NCBI GenBank assembly: GCA_016791265.1
Contig: JAEUMY010000004.1
Span: forward strand, 240,215-304,214
Length of the DNA stretch: 64,000 nucleotides
Origin: Betaproteobacteria bacterium
GTDB taxonomy: Bacteria > Pseudomonadota > Gammaproteobacteria > Burkholderiales > Usitatibacteraceae
Direction: 5' to 3'
The translations under genes were made by a program, and so were the position numbers. Below are positions 50,885 through 60,592 of this stretch, in pieces (the first letter of the stretch is position 1; each line of letters starts with the position of its first letter). A model generated the notes under the pieces. It did no database searches. It worked only from the letters and a program-made list of their open reading frames with translations, and was not told where the DNA came from.

Positions 50885-51982
50885 TCATCCCTCCCCCAAC
50901 ATCGCCAACACCCCAATCACCACCAGCACCGCCAACACCAGGAAAAAAATCTTCCACGCCGACTTCGGGCTCTCGCCCTGCACCGCGCCGTTCTGGCCGT
51001 TGATCATGAAGCGGTACACCTTGTCGCGGTAGCGATAGGCGGAAATCCACACAGGCACGAGCACGTGCTTGAAGGTGATGTTGCTGTATTGCGTGCGCAC
51101 GCCATGCACCTGCTGGCGGTCACCACCAATGTCGCGGCGCACGCTGACGAGGATGCGACCATCAATGATGCTCTTGGCGGCCTTGTAGCCTTCAGCGAGA
51201 CCCACCTGATACGCCTCCGCGGTGAAGCCGGAAATGAATTCGTCGGCGTACGGCACGAGCGCCTGGGTGTCGAAATGCTCGAAGCGCCCGTTGCCGAAGA
51301 ACGAGAGCCGCTTCATGGTCGGGCTGGCCGGAACCATCACGTCGTCGAAACGGTTCGTGACCTCGCCTGACACCGGCGTCCACTCGGTGCGGGTTTCCTG
51401 CCGCGTGGTGTTGTTCGAGCCTTGCACGGTCACGGTGTAGTCGCGCCCACGCTGACCCGAATATTCGCTATAGGTGTCGCAGTCGTAGGTCCAGTACGGC
51501 AGATACACGCCGTGAATGCCGCCGTCGCCACGCGCGTAGTCCTTCAGTTCGTTGGGGGCCAGCCAAAGGCCGTTGATCCACTTGCGGAACGCCTCCTGCG
51601 CGGCGGGCTTGGCGATCTGGAACGCGATGAGCGACTTGGGCTTGATGTGCCGCTGGGCATAGCCCTTGGCAACGATGGGCGTGGCGCAGAACGCGCACTT
51701 GCCGGCGAATGTATTGGCGGCCATGTCTTGCTCCGCACCACAGCTTCCGCATTTGACGGCCACGCTTTCGAAGGTCTCCTGGCGGTCGACCAGCTCCTTC
51801 AGGAAGCTTTCGAAATCCTGCTCCTCGATGACGCTCTCGTCTTTCGGAATGTCATTGCCGGCGCCGCAGAACTCGCACTTGAGCCGCTGGGTGCCCGGCG
51901 CGAACGAGAGCTTGGCGCCGCAAGACGTGCAGGGAAAGGTCTTGACGGTGGACTGCTGATTCTGCGGAGCGGCGGTATCCAT
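50885..51982 (-). CDS. zinc-ribbon membrane protein
   Basis: A 365-residue protein, often annotated as TFIIB-type zinc ribbon. Two ribbons: CTSCGAKL with CEFCGAG (residues 18-40), and CGSCGAEQ with CAFCATP (about 78-98). A beta-rich domain (HGVYLPYWTYDCDTYSEYSG, RFMINGQNG) is followed by a single C-terminal membrane helix (IFFLVLAVLVVIGVLAML). Usually occurs beside an SPFH-domain gene, as here (52982), suggesting a common membrane-associated complex. The role is unknown. Confidence 0.85.
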   Translation of the reverse strand: MDTAAPQNQQSTVKTFPCTSCGAKLSFAPGTQRLKCEFCGAGNDIPKDESVIEEQDFESFLKELVDRQETFESVAVKCGSCGAEQDMAANTFAGKCAFCATPIVAKGYAQRHIKPKSLIAFQIAKPAAQEAFRKWINGLWLAPNELKDYARGDGGIHGVYLPYWTYDCDTYSEYSGQRGRDYTVTVQGSNNTTRQETRTEWTPVSGEVTNRFDDVMVPASPTMKRLSFFGNGRFEHFDTQALVPYADEFISGFTAEAYQVGLAEGYKAAKSIIDGRILVSVRRDIGGDRQQVHGVRTQYSNITFKHVLVPVWISAYRYRDKVYRFMINGQNGAVQGESPKSAWKIFFLVLAVLVVIGVLAMLGEG

Positions 51983-51991
51983 GCGTACCTT

Positions 51992-52489
51992 CTACAGAGG
52001 ACGAATGCGGGCCATCGTGTGCGAGTCGGTGAACGCACCGCTTCGGAATGCATAGCGCTGATGCGTGCCCTCGATCTCGAAGCCGAACTTGCGGTAGAGC
52101 GCGATAGCTGGCGCGTTGTCGACATAGACCGTGAGTTCCAGGCGCTGAATCTGCATCCAGTTGTCGGCGAGGTCGATGGCCGCCGCCATGAGGGCCGTGC
52201 CCACGCCCCGCCTTGCGAAATCGTCATGCACGGCCATGCCGACCCCATACGCGTGACGGCGGCGGTGCTGCCAGGCCGCGAGATGGAGGCCGAGATTGCC
52301 GACGATGCGGCCATCCATGACCGCGACCAGCCGCTTGTCAGTGTCCTTGGTCTCGGCGATGCGCTGCTTCCACATTTCCAGCGAGGGAAACGGCAATTGC
52401 AGCGTGCCAGCCATGGCCAGCGGTTGGTTCATGACATCGCGCATGCCCTCGTAGTCGTCGGGTTCGGCGTGGCGGATCAGGACGGTCAT
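51992..52489 (-). CDS. GNAT N-acetyltransferase
   Basis: Acetyl-CoA-dependent acyltransferase of 165 residues (YhhY-like). IRHAEPDDYEGMRDVM at the N-terminus, VAVMDGRIVGNLGLH, VHDDFARRGVGTALMAAAID containing the acetyl-CoA loop RRGVGT, and ALYRKFGFEIEGTH. Substrate unknown, perhaps amino acids or peptides. It starts 5 bases after the preceding gene's stop, a two-gene unit. Confidence 0.9.
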   Translation of the reverse strand: MTVLIRHAEPDDYEGMRDVMNQPLAMAGTLQLPFPSLEMWKQRIAETKDTDKRLVAVMDGRIVGNLGLHLAAWQHRRRHAYGVGMAVHDDFARRGVGTALMAAAIDLADNWMQIQRLELTVYVDNAPAIALYRKFGFEIEGTHQRYAFRSGAFTDSHTMARIRPL

Positions 52490-52494
52490 GTGTC

Positions 52495-52902
52495 TCAACT
52501 GCCTTTCACGCCGCGCTCGCGCTCGGTCGGAAACGCGCACTCCAGCGCGTTGCGCGGCATGGCCTGCACGACCTGTCCGCCCTGGAAAATGTCATAAAGG
52601 CTGTTCTGGAACTGCGCGACCACCTTTTCCGGCGTCAGTTTGCAGACCTTGACGACAACCGACTTCGGCCTGGTGGCCTGGACGAGTTCAAGCACGTGGC
52701 GCGACTCGGAGATGTACACCCCTTCCACTCTGAACCCGCTGGGCAGAAGTACGACATGGAGGTCGCGCGCGACAGGTGGCGGCTCTGGCGCGGGCATGGG
52801 TGATGAGGCGAGCACAGCCGCACTCATCAGGCAGGTGGCGATCGCCAGTGTTTCGCGCGCAACAGCCGCGTAAATTGAAGTCGCTCTTTGATATCTGCTC
52901 AT
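52495..52902 (-). CDS. small secreted protein
   Basis: A 135-residue protein with signal peptide (MSRYQRATSIYAAVARETLA, hydrophobic core to about residue 33). The mature domain has RDLHVVLLPSGFRVEGVYIS and Cys residues in VKVCKLTP and LECAFP. Not recognised. AGAGAAGAG precedes the ATG at 52902. Confidence 0.7.
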   Translation of the reverse strand: MSRYQRATSIYAAVARETLAIATCLMSAAVLASSPMPAPEPPPVARDLHVVLLPSGFRVEGVYISESRHVLELVQATRPKSVVVKVCKLTPEKVVAQFQNSLYDIFQGGQVVQAMPRNALECAFPTERERGVKGS

Positions 52903-52918
52903 CGCTCTTCTCTCTGCT

Positions 52919-52930
52919 GCGAATATTCGC
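52919..52930. repeat. GCGAATATTCGC palindrome, perfect copy
   Basis: Between the SPFH terminator and the small secreted gene. Confidence 0.9.
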
Positions 52931-52934
52931 AATG

Positions 52935-52960
52935 AAAAAGGGCGGCCGCCAGGGCCGCCC
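52935..52960 (-). terminator. rho-independent terminator of the SPFH gene
   Basis: 8-bp stem (52940-52947 with 52953-52960), 5-base loop, then five T on the minus strand. Confidence 0.85.
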
Positions 52961-52981
52961 CGATTGCCCTTCAATGCGTAG

Positions 52982-54100
52982 TCAAGCCCCGGGGATCGGC
53001 GGCGGCATGTTGGCAAACAGACCCGCCAGTTCAGGCAGGCTGCCCGCTGCGGCCCATTGCGCCATGCCAGCCTTCCACACCAGCGTGTCACGCTTCAACT
53101 GACCGCCAGCGGCTTGTGATTGCAGCGCGGCCATGTCGAACGGGCCCGCTTGCTGGCCGTTGATCGCAACGTGGAAGCTGACCGCACCGGGCAACGGCGG
53201 CGGCATGGCGGCACCGCCTGCTGCGCCACCCACACCCATGGCGCCACCCATGACGTTCGCCATCTGCGCGCCCATGGCCATGCCGGCGCCAAGCCCCATG
53301 CCTGCGCCTGCGGCACCGCCGGGATTCTGGGCAGCGTCCTTGATGGCGCCCGCCGTTTCGTAGGCTGCATAAGCTTGCAGGTTGCCGATGGCAGCGATGG
53401 CACCGCGCTTGTCGATGGCCGTTTCGACTTCCTCGGGCAGACCGATGTCCTGCACCTGCACTTCGACGAGTTCAATACCCATGCCGCCGAACTCGGGGTT
53501 GAGGCGCTCACGCAATCGGTTGCCAAGTTCGGTGACCTTGGACTCGAGGTCGATGACGGACATGCCAAGCTCGGGCATGACTTCCTTGATGCGCGTGCCC
53601 AGCTTGCCGCGCAGGTTTTCCTGGATGCCGTCCGTGGTGAAATGACCGTCCGTGCCGACGATGTCCTTGATGAAGGTGGCGGGATCGCTCACGCGAATCG
53701 CGTAGATGCCAAACGCAGTCGCGCGCACGACGCCGAAGTCCTTGTCGCGCATTGTGGCCGGGCCGGGCGTGCCCCACTTCAAGTCGGTGAACTTGCGCGT
53801 GGAAACGAAATAGACCTCGGCCTTGAAGGGCGACTCGAAGCCGTACTTCCAGCCTTTCAGCGTGGCGAGAATGGGCAGGTTTTGCGTGGTCAGCGTGTGC
53901 GTGCCGGGTTTGAACACGTCGGCAAGCTGGCCTTCATTGATGAAGACCGCCATCTGGCCTTCGCGCACGACCAGCTTGGCGCCGTACTTGATTTCGTTCT
54001 GATGACGCTCGAAACGGTAGGCGAGCGTGTTGTTCGAATCGTCCAGCCATTGGACGATATCAATCAGTTCGGCTTGAAGTTTCTTGACCCAATCGATCAT
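52982..54100 (-). CDS. SPFH/band-7 domain protein with C-terminal GYF-like domain
   Basis: A 372-residue protein. Residues 1-230 are the SPFH fold of the bacterial YdjL/virion-core-like group (TLAYRFERHQNEIKYGAKLVVREGQ, VKDIVGTDGHFTTDGIQENLRGKLG, GIELVEVQVQDIGLPEEV). Then a Gly/Ala/Met-rich linker (about 255-300) and a GYF_2-like domain (WHVAINGQQAGPFD type; LVWKAGMAQW). AAGGAG before the ATG. Pairs by function with the zinc-ribbon protein at 50885. Confidence 0.88.
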   Translation of the reverse strand: MIDWVKKLQAELIDIVQWLDDSNNTLAYRFERHQNEIKYGAKLVVREGQMAVFINEGQLADVFKPGTHTLTTQNLPILATLKGWKYGFESPFKAEVYFVSTRKFTDLKWGTPGPATMRDKDFGVVRATAFGIYAIRVSDPATFIKDIVGTDGHFTTDGIQENLRGKLGTRIKEVMPELGMSVIDLESKVTELGNRLRERLNPEFGGMGIELVEVQVQDIGLPEEVETAIDKRGAIAAIGNLQAYAAYETAGAIKDAAQNPGGAAGAGMGLGAGMAMGAQMANVMGGAMGVGGAAGGAAMPPPLPGAVSFHVAINGQQAGPFDMAALQSQAAGGQLKRDTLVWKAGMAQWAAAGSLPELAGLFANMPPPIPGA

Positions 54101-54253
54101 GTGTAGCGCTCCTTTCAGAGTCTTAACTACTGATTCAGCCCATTTGGCGCACGCCAGAGCCGAATCGAGTGTTAGGGGGATGCACGGCTATACTGCCCGG
54201 CTGAGCTAAGTTAGCACGTTTGCCATCGCCCAACACGCCATTCATCGCACCCT

Positions 54254-55066
54254 ATGACGATTCATCTCACCGCCCTCCACATCTATCCGGTCAAGTCGCT
54301 GGGCGGCATTTCACTCAAGCACGCCGCCCTGACCGCGCGCGGCCTGGCCCGCGACCGCCGCTTCCTCGTTGTGGATCCGGACGGCGAGTTTCTGACCCAG
54401 CGCGAATATTCGCAGATGGCCACCGTGTGGGTGGATGTCGAGGATGACATCCTGACGCTCGCCGCGCCGGACCTGGATGCGGTGGAAGTGCCGCTCTCGC
54501 CGGGCAAACAGCCAACCCGCAAGGTGCGCGTCTGGAACAGCGTGGTTGATGCGCACACCGTGTCAGCCGACGCTGACCGCTTTCTCGGCGACTACCTCGG
54601 CAAACCCTGTCATCTGGTCTACATGCCGGAGGACAGCGTGCGCGCCATCAACCCCGACCATGCCCGTCCCGGTGACATGGTGAGTTTTGCCGACGGCTAT
54701 CCCCTGCTGCTGACGTCCGAAGCGTCTCTTGCCGATCTCAACCAGCGCATCGTCGCCAACGGCAGCCAGCCCGTGCCCATGAATCGGTTCCGACCGAACC
54801 TGGTCATCGGCGGCGTGGAGTCCGGCGCGGAAGACGGCTGGCAAGCGATCCGCATCGGCGACGCCGAGTTCCGTTTCGCCAAGCCCTGCGTGCGCTGTCA
54901 GGTCACGACGACCGACCAGGCGTCGGGCGAGGTGCGCGGGCCTGAACCGCTGGCCACGCTCGCGACATATCGCGACTCACCCAAGGGCGTGTATTTCGGA
55001 CAGAACCTGATCCCCACGAAGCTCGCGAATATTCGCGTGGGAGATGAAGTCACCGTTCTCGCTTAG
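54254..55066 (+). CDS. MOSC-domain protein (YcbX-like)
   Basis: A 270-residue molybdenum-cofactor sulfurase-C-terminal-type protein with its N-terminal beta-barrel (IYPVKSLGGISLKHAALTARGLARDRRF) and the MOSC domain (MNRFRPNLVIGG, KPCVRCQVTTTD with the key Cys). In E. coli YcbX reduces N-hydroxylated base analogues with molybdenum cofactor. Two palindrome copies lie inside. Its end overlaps the convergent DUF423 gene by four bases. Confidence 0.9.
   Translation: MTIHLTALHIYPVKSLGGISLKHAALTARGLARDRRFLVVDPDGEFLTQREYSQMATVWVDVEDDILTLAAPDLDAVEVPLSPGKQPTRKVRVWNSVVDAHTVSADADRFLGDYLGKPCHLVYMPEDSVRAINPDHARPGDMVSFADGYPLLLTSEASLADLNQRIVANGSQPVPMNRFRPNLVIGGVESGAEDGWQAIRIGDAEFRFAKPCVRCQVTTTDQASGEVRGPEPLATLATYRDSPKGVYFGQNLIPTKLANIRVGDEVTVLA
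54402..54413. repeat. GCGAATATTCGC palindrome, perfect copy
   Basis: In the MOSC gene; encodes EYS of REYSQ. Confidence 0.9.
55025..55036. repeat. GCGAATATTCGC palindrome, perfect copy
   Basis: In the MOSC gene; encodes ANIR near the C-terminus. Confidence 0.9.
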
Positions 55067-55434
55067 GACCGCCAGCTCACCCAGGCCAGCACTGCCCAAG
55101 CGGCGATGAAGGCCGCGCCGCCCGCCGGCGTGATGGCACCCAGTCCGCGCACGCCGGTCAGGCAAAGCGCATAGAGGCTGCCACTGAACAGCAGCACACC
55201 TGTCAGCATGAGCCAGCCAGCCCAGTGCAGGCCGCGCGCATCGGGCATCTGGCGCGCCAACATGCCGACGACCAGCAAACCCAGTGCGTGCAAGAAGTGG
55301 TACTGCACCGCCGTCTGCCAGGTCGCGAGCAGTTCGGGGCCGAGACGCGCCTTCAACGCATGCGCACCGAACGCCCCCAGCATCACGCAGAGCGTGGCGT
55401 TGAGGGCACCCAGAGTGAGGAAGATCTTGCTCAC
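55063..55434 (-). CDS. DUF423 family membrane protein
   Basis: A 123-residue inner-membrane protein with four predicted helices. GALNATLCVMLGAFGAHALK and TAVQYHFLHALGLL are the DUF423 (YgdD) signature. Function unknown. It follows the MMPL terminator. Confidence 0.92.
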   Translation of the reverse strand: MSKIFLTLGALNATLCVMLGAFGAHALKARLGPELLATWQTAVQYHFLHALGLLVVGMLARQMPDARGLHWAGWLMLTGVLLFSGSLYALCLTGVRGLGAITPAGGAAFIAAWAVLAWVSWRS

Positions 55435-55460
55435 GTCTGATCTTCGATCAGCGCAAACAG

Positions 55461-55492
55461 AACGGGGCGCCGTGTCGCCACCGCGCCCCGTT
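55461..55492 (-). terminator. terminator of the MMPL block
   Basis: Perfect 10-bp stem (55461-55470 with 55483-55492), 12-base loop; the T-tract is weak. Confidence 0.6.
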
Positions 55493-55510
55493 CGTTGAAT
55501 GCTGCGGCGA

Positions 55511-57841
55511 TCAAGCCTTCTTGTGTGGCTTCAGCAGGAAGGCGGCCAGCGCCGGCAAGAGGAAGATGGCCCCAACCATGTTCAGGAAGAACATGAAGGC
55601 CAGCAGCATGCCCATGTCCGCCTGGAACTTGAGTGCGGACATGGCCCAGGTGCCGACACCGATGGTCATCGTGACGGCGGTGAACACCATCGCCGTGCCA
55701 CGCTCCTTCAGCGCATCGAAGAACGCGCCCGCGAGGTCCTTGCCTTCTTCCAGGTGAATCTCTATGCGGTCGTAGAGATAGATGCCGTAGTCGACACCCA
55801 CGCCAACCCCCAGCGCGATCACCGGCAGCGTGGACACCTTGAGGCCGATGCCGAGCGCCGGCATCAGCGCCTCGCAAAGAATCGACACAATGGCGAGCGG
55901 GATCAGGATGCAGAGCGTCGCGCGAAGGCTGCGGAAGGTGATCATGCACATCACCAACAGCGCGCCAAAGATCGCGGCATGCATCTCGTAGCGCGCCTTG
56001 TTCACCGCCTCGTTGGTCGCCGCGGCGACGCCCATGTTGCCGGTGGCGAGCTTGAACTCGATCTTGTCGCTGTTGTTTGTCGCAGCGAAGTTCTTCACTT
56101 CGGACACCAGACGAGCAATGGTCTCGCCCTGCTGGTCGGTGGTGTTGATGAGCACCTGCATGGCCGAACAATCCGGATTCAACAGGCCGGTCGCCGTGTC
56201 GATGGGCGTCACGCTCTGGGCCATCACCTGCGGGTCGCGCGGCAGCTGGCGCCACTTGAGGTTGCCCTCGTTGTAGCCCGAGTTGATGGTCTTGGCGAGA
56301 CCCGGCAGCGAGATGACCGACTGCGTGCCAGGCACGTTCTGCATGGTCCAATCGAAGTTCTCGATGGTGGTCATGATGTCGTACTGGGTGCAGGCGCCCT
56401 GCACGTTTTTCGTCTGCGCGACCACACCCAGCGTATTCACGCCGATGGCGAACTTCTCGATGATCTTGGCGTTGTCCAGGTTGTAGCGCGAGTCGGGACG
56501 CAGCTCAGGCACGCCGATGCCGTAGTCGCCGACCTTGAGATAGCTCGCACCCCAGACGCCGATGCCCAGAATGACGGCTGACACGACCACGATCACCGCC
56601 GCGCGCCCTTTGTCGACGCACCGTGAGGCCGCCTGCCAGATCTTGTCGGCGCGACTCGCCTGGAAGGCCTGGTCCGCCGCCGCGCTCTTGGACAACTGCA
56701 GGTGCGACAGCAGGATCGGCAGCAGCATCTTGTTGGTCATGATCATCCACGCGACACCCAGCGACGCGGTGATGCCGAGCTCACGCACGATGTCGATGGG
56801 AATGAGCATGATGACCGCGAAACCGAGAACGTTGGTGAGCAGGGCCAGCGTCCCGGGAATGAACAGTTTGGCAAAGCTCCGCTTGGCCGCAGTCAGACTG
56901 TCGGCGCCGGCCACCACCTCATGTTCCCAGGTCTTGGTCATCTGCACCGCGTGCGACACGCCGATGGAGAAAATGAGAAACGGCACCAGGATGGACAGCG
57001 GATCGATGCCGAAGCCGATGATGGGCAGCGTGCCCAGCAACCACAGCACCGGCATCATCGCGACGACCAGCGCAACCAGGGTGAGCTTGAGGTCCTTCAC
57101 GAACCAGAACATCAGGACGGCGGTGATGACGAAGGCCACGCCGAAAAAGGTGATCACGCCGCGGGCGCCGTCGCGGATGTCGCTGGTCGCCTTGGCGAAG
57201 CCGATGATGTGTACGGTGTGCTTGTCGCTCTGGTACTTCTTGCGCAACTCTTCCAGCTTGGCGCCGACTTCAAAATAGTCCAGGCGTTTGCCGGTCTGCG
57301 GATCGATTTCCATCAGCCCCGCGCTGACCAGAGCGCCGGTGAAGTCACTGGCCACCGTGCGGCCGATCTCGTTGGACTTCTGGATGTTGCCGCGCACCGT
57401 CTTCAGATCTTCATCGCTGCCCTGAAACGTCGCTGGAATGACGTTGCCGCCCGCGAAACCCTCCTCCACCACCTCGATGAACCGGGTGTTGGGCGTGAAG
57501 AGCGAGCGCACCGAGGGCCGATCCACACCGTTCAGCAGGAACACGTCATCAGTCAGGGCCTTCAGCTTGCCCATGTACTCCTTGTTGAAGATGTCGCCGT
57601 CCTTCTGCACCAGCGCGACAGCGACGCGGTTGGCGCCGCCAAAGACCTTTTCATACTCGCGATAGGTCTTCATGTAGGGATGGGTCAGCGGAATCATCTT
57701 GCTGAATCCGGCATCGACGAAGAGGCGCGACGCGGCGGTGGCGAAGCCCAGCGTCATCACCGCGAAGACGATGAGCCAAGTCTTGCGATGATTGAAGACC
57801 AGGCCGGAAATGCGTTCAAGGAGTTTTTCGAAGTTCACCAT
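55511..57841 (-). CDS. RND/MMPL-family transporter
   Basis: A 776-residue inner-membrane exporter of the RND superfamily, MMPL (hydrophobe/lipid) branch. Twelve membrane helices in two halves, each preceded by a large periplasmic domain; the first begins after residue 40. SLTAAKRSFAKLFIPGTLAL and GIGLKVSTLPVIALGVGVGV mark equivalent positions in the halves. Together with DUF1329, DUF1302 and YCF48-like genes it forms a block found in many proteobacteria, probably for handling a hydrophobic compound across the envelope. Substrate unknown. Confidence 0.9.
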   Translation of the reverse strand: MVNFEKLLERISGLVFNHRKTWLIVFAVMTLGFATAASRLFVDAGFSKMIPLTHPYMKTYREYEKVFGGANRVAVALVQKDGDIFNKEYMGKLKALTDDVFLLNGVDRPSVRSLFTPNTRFIEVVEEGFAGGNVIPATFQGSDEDLKTVRGNIQKSNEIGRTVASDFTGALVSAGLMEIDPQTGKRLDYFEVGAKLEELRKKYQSDKHTVHIIGFAKATSDIRDGARGVITFFGVAFVITAVLMFWFVKDLKLTLVALVVAMMPVLWLLGTLPIIGFGIDPLSILVPFLIFSIGVSHAVQMTKTWEHEVVAGADSLTAAKRSFAKLFIPGTLALLTNVLGFAVIMLIPIDIVRELGITASLGVAWMIMTNKMLLPILLSHLQLSKSAAADQAFQASRADKIWQAASRCVDKGRAAVIVVVSAVILGIGVWGASYLKVGDYGIGVPELRPDSRYNLDNAKIIEKFAIGVNTLGVVAQTKNVQGACTQYDIMTTIENFDWTMQNVPGTQSVISLPGLAKTINSGYNEGNLKWRQLPRDPQVMAQSVTPIDTATGLLNPDCSAMQVLINTTDQQGETIARLVSEVKNFAATNNSDKIEFKLATGNMGVAAATNEAVNKARYEMHAAIFGALLVMCMITFRSLRATLCILIPLAIVSILCEALMPALGIGLKVSTLPVIALGVGVGVDYGIYLYDRIEIHLEEGKDLAGAFFDALKERGTAMVFTAVTMTIGVGTWAMSALKFQADMGMLLAFMFFLNMVGAIFLLPALAAFLLKPHKKA

Positions 57842-57906
57842 GTCAGGTCCCCGGTCGGCGATGTGTTTGATTTGTGCGGGAAATGTGCAAAGCGCTCGGC
57901 GCGGGA

Positions 57907-58977
57907 TCAGCGGCGCGTGGCGGGAATGAGGAGATCGCGCGCGCCCGCCTCACCCAGCACCAGCACCGAGTTCGGCCCGCCGAGGAGCGCTTTCGAAAAC
58001 GCGCGGGTGGTGCCGGCATCGAAGCGCGAGAAGGACTGGCCGTTGTCGCGGCTCACCAGCACGGTGCCAGCGGCGCCTGCCAGCACGATGCTCCCGTCCG
58101 GCAGCAGGCTGCCGCCCATGAGCGAGGCGACGGTGCTGTTCTCGATCTGCTTCCAAGACTTGAGACTGGCGTCGGCGCGATAGATGCGGCCGCGCAAGCC
58201 AAACACGACGACCGACCCGTCTTGCGACTGCACAGCGCCGAAGAACGATCCCTTGTACGGCGCATCAACCCGTGACCAGGTCTTGCCGCCATCATCGGAG
58301 CGCGCCATCTTGCCGGCCTCGCCCACAACCAGCAGCTTGCCATCGCCGAGCTTCACGATCCCGTTGAGATGTCGGTCTTCGTCGGACTGGTCCTCGGCCG
58401 CGGCGCCGCGACCGCCACTCGACGGTGCCGCTGGCGCCTTGCCGCGGGCCGGGGCCGGCGGTGGCGGCAGCATTTGCCGCCCGTTCCAGGTCTTGCCGCC
58501 ATCAGCGGTCTCGTAGAACGCCCCATAGGCACCCACCGCGAATCCATTCAAGGTGTCGAGGAACAGCACATCCAAAAGCGGCCGTTGCTCGCTCTCCGCG
58601 GAAAACTGCTTGGTCCATGTCTCGCCGCCATCCGCGGTGGCGAGAATCACGGAATCGTGGCCCACCGCCCAGCCATGTTTCGCGTCGACGAACGTGACCG
58701 CCGCCAGGAGCGGCGCGGCGGGCGCCTTGGCGCGACGCCACGACTCGCCGTTGTCGTCCGACACCAGAATGTAGCCGCGGTCACCGACGGCGACCACACG
58801 ATTGCCGTGCCGCTCGGCATCGACCAGCAAGAGGCGCGACACCGACTGCTTGCTGAGCGGCCCGGACTCAGGCAGCACCTGGGCCTGCGCAACCAAGGCA
58901 GCCAGCGAAAGCAATGCGCCCATCGCGCACCCCAACCAAGCACCTCGCGGTGCGATCCATCCCGGCAATCGACTCAT
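57907..58977 (-). CDS. YCF48-like beta-propeller protein
   Basis: A 356-residue exported protein (AGGGAGGAG before the ATG; leader ending AQA). Repeated BNR/Asp-box-like motifs: SDDNGESWRR, TADGGETWTK, TADGGKTWNG, SDDGGKTWSR and SRDNGQSFSR. A Pro/Gly-rich insertion at about 175-205. YCF48-like propellers assist photosystem assembly in plants; in heterotrophs they accompany MMPL/DUF1329 genes with unknown role. It is 65 bases upstream of the MMPL gene. Confidence 0.88.
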   Translation of the reverse strand: MSRLPGWIAPRGAWLGCAMGALLSLAALVAQAQVLPESGPLSKQSVSRLLLVDAERHGNRVVAVGDRGYILVSDDNGESWRRAKAPAAPLLAAVTFVDAKHGWAVGHDSVILATADGGETWTKQFSAESEQRPLLDVLFLDTLNGFAVGAYGAFYETADGGKTWNGRQMLPPPPAPARGKAPAAPSSGGRGAAAEDQSDEDRHLNGIVKLGDGKLLVVGEAGKMARSDDGGKTWSRVDAPYKGSFFGAVQSQDGSVVVFGLRGRIYRADASLKSWKQIENSTVASLMGGSLLPDGSIVLAGAAGTVLVSRDNGQSFSRFDAGTTRAFSKALLGGPNSVLVLGEAGARDLLIPATRR

Positions 58978-59104
58978 GCTCTCCTCCCTGCGTCAGGTCT
59001 CAAGCACCCGACTCTCAAAAACGAATCGGGGACAATGCGGCCGCGAAGTGACCGCAACCGATTGTCCCCGCATGCCGCCGCGCAAGCCGGCGGCCGATCA
59101 GACT

Positions 59105-60484
59105 CTACCGCGTTCCGATGCCACGCAGGCTGTTCGGATTGTAGTCTGCCGAAGAACGCTTGATCGGTTCGAAGATCTTTTGCTCTTCTGACCGCAGGCC
59201 CATCGCGATGTAACGGCCGGACTGGAGGTCGTTATGCACCTCCAGCGTACCGAAGAACATGGGCACGTTGTACCAGTTCTCGTTGTGCTGCTCGGACACG
59301 CGCCACAGTTCGCCGCGACCATCGTACTTGTCGGTCACAACCACGCCCCAGCTATCCTCGTCCAGGAAGAACGTGCGCTTGGAATAGATGTGGCTCGTGC
59401 CGGGCTTCAGCGTCGCCTCGACAACCCAGACGCGATGCAGCTCATAGCGCATGAGGTCCTGGTTGAGGTGGCCGGGCTTCAGGATATCGTTGTACTTCAG
59501 CGCCGGGTCGCTCGCCCTGTACGAGTTGTAGGGAATGAACATTTCCCGTTTGCCGACCAGCTTCCACTCATAGCGGTCGGTGGCGCCGTTGAACATGCCG
59601 AAGTCGTCGTTGGTGCGCAGACCGTCCGCGGCGGTGCCGGGATTGTCATACGCCACGTTGGGCGCCAGACGCACACGCCGTTGACCGGGGTTGTACGTCC
59701 AGGCCGACCGCGGTTCGCGTGTCTGATCCACCGTCTCATGCACCAGCAATATCTGGCCCGCCAGGCGCGCCGGCGCGGTCGTCACCTGCAAGTAGTTCAG
59801 CACCTTGTTCGGCTCGCGCTGGGCGACCGGCTTTGACAGGTTCCCATAGTGGAAGTCATATTCATACTCGAACTTCACCAGGGCGAATTCGCCGGTGCGC
59901 GTCACGGCCGCCTGCGACCAATGCATGGCGAAGGTGTCGCCGCGATAGCGCAGCGTGGAATTCCAGATGGCCTCGTTGCCGTTCTTCGGAATGGGGAACG
60001 GGATGCCGCCCACGCAGCCGGTGACGCCGTTACCGCCGGGCACCAGCTTGGCCTTTTGCGAACACTCCTTGGTCTCGCGATAGTGACCTTCGGGGAAGGC
60101 TGCGCTGCGCCGGGTCGGGTACACGATCATCTTGTACGTGGGGTACTTCTTCAGCATCGCCATCTGGCCGGGGGACAGATTGTCCTTGTAGCGATCCGCG
60201 TTGGCGCCGGTGATGGTGAACAACGGCTTGTCCGCGGCGAACGGGTCGGGATAGGTGCCACCCACTCGGTAGTTGAGACCGGCGGGTACCTTGGTGATGC
60301 CGCCGTCCCAGGCGGGAATAGTGCCGGCGGCGTTGCCGGCCTTCTCCGCGCCCATCGGCGTCAGTGTGGTGCCGAGCTTGGCCGCATCCGCGGCCGAAAG
60401 CTGGGCCAGGGCGGCCACCGGCAGGATGGCGCAGAGGGTCGCCGCGGTCAGGCGTGCAACCTTCAAGGTGCTGTGAGCATTCAT
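59105..60484 (-). CDS. DUF1329 family outer-membrane/periplasmic protein
   Basis: A 459-residue exported protein; GGAGGAAG before the ATG at 60484, leader ending ALA. The DUF1329 landmarks are SAADAAKLGTTLTPMGAEKAGN, AIWNSTLRYRGD, RRVRLAPNVAYDNPGTAADG and YDGRGELWRV. The fold recalls LolA/LolB lipid carriers; a lipid or hydrocarbon-binding role is inferred. Usual neighbour of DUF1302, as here. Confidence 0.9.
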   Translation of the reverse strand: MNAHSTLKVARLTAATLCAILPVAALAQLSAADAAKLGTTLTPMGAEKAGNAAGTIPAWDGGITKVPAGLNYRVGGTYPDPFAADKPLFTITGANADRYKDNLSPGQMAMLKKYPTYKMIVYPTRRSAAFPEGHYRETKECSQKAKLVPGGNGVTGCVGGIPFPIPKNGNEAIWNSTLRYRGDTFAMHWSQAAVTRTGEFALVKFEYEYDFHYGNLSKPVAQREPNKVLNYLQVTTAPARLAGQILLVHETVDQTREPRSAWTYNPGQRRVRLAPNVAYDNPGTAADGLRTNDDFGMFNGATDRYEWKLVGKREMFIPYNSYRASDPALKYNDILKPGHLNQDLMRYELHRVWVVEATLKPGTSHIYSKRTFFLDEDSWGVVVTDKYDGRGELWRVSEQHNENWYNVPMFFGTLEVHNDLQSGRYIAMGLRSEEQKIFEPIKRSSADYNPNSLRGIGTR

Positions 60485-60592
60485 GCTTCCTCCAGATAGT
60501 GATGAGGTGTTTACCGCTGCGCCGCCTGTTGCCGGCGGTCGCGACGCACCGCCCCGGATCAGCCCGGGGCGGGGAACCGCTTCCAATGAATC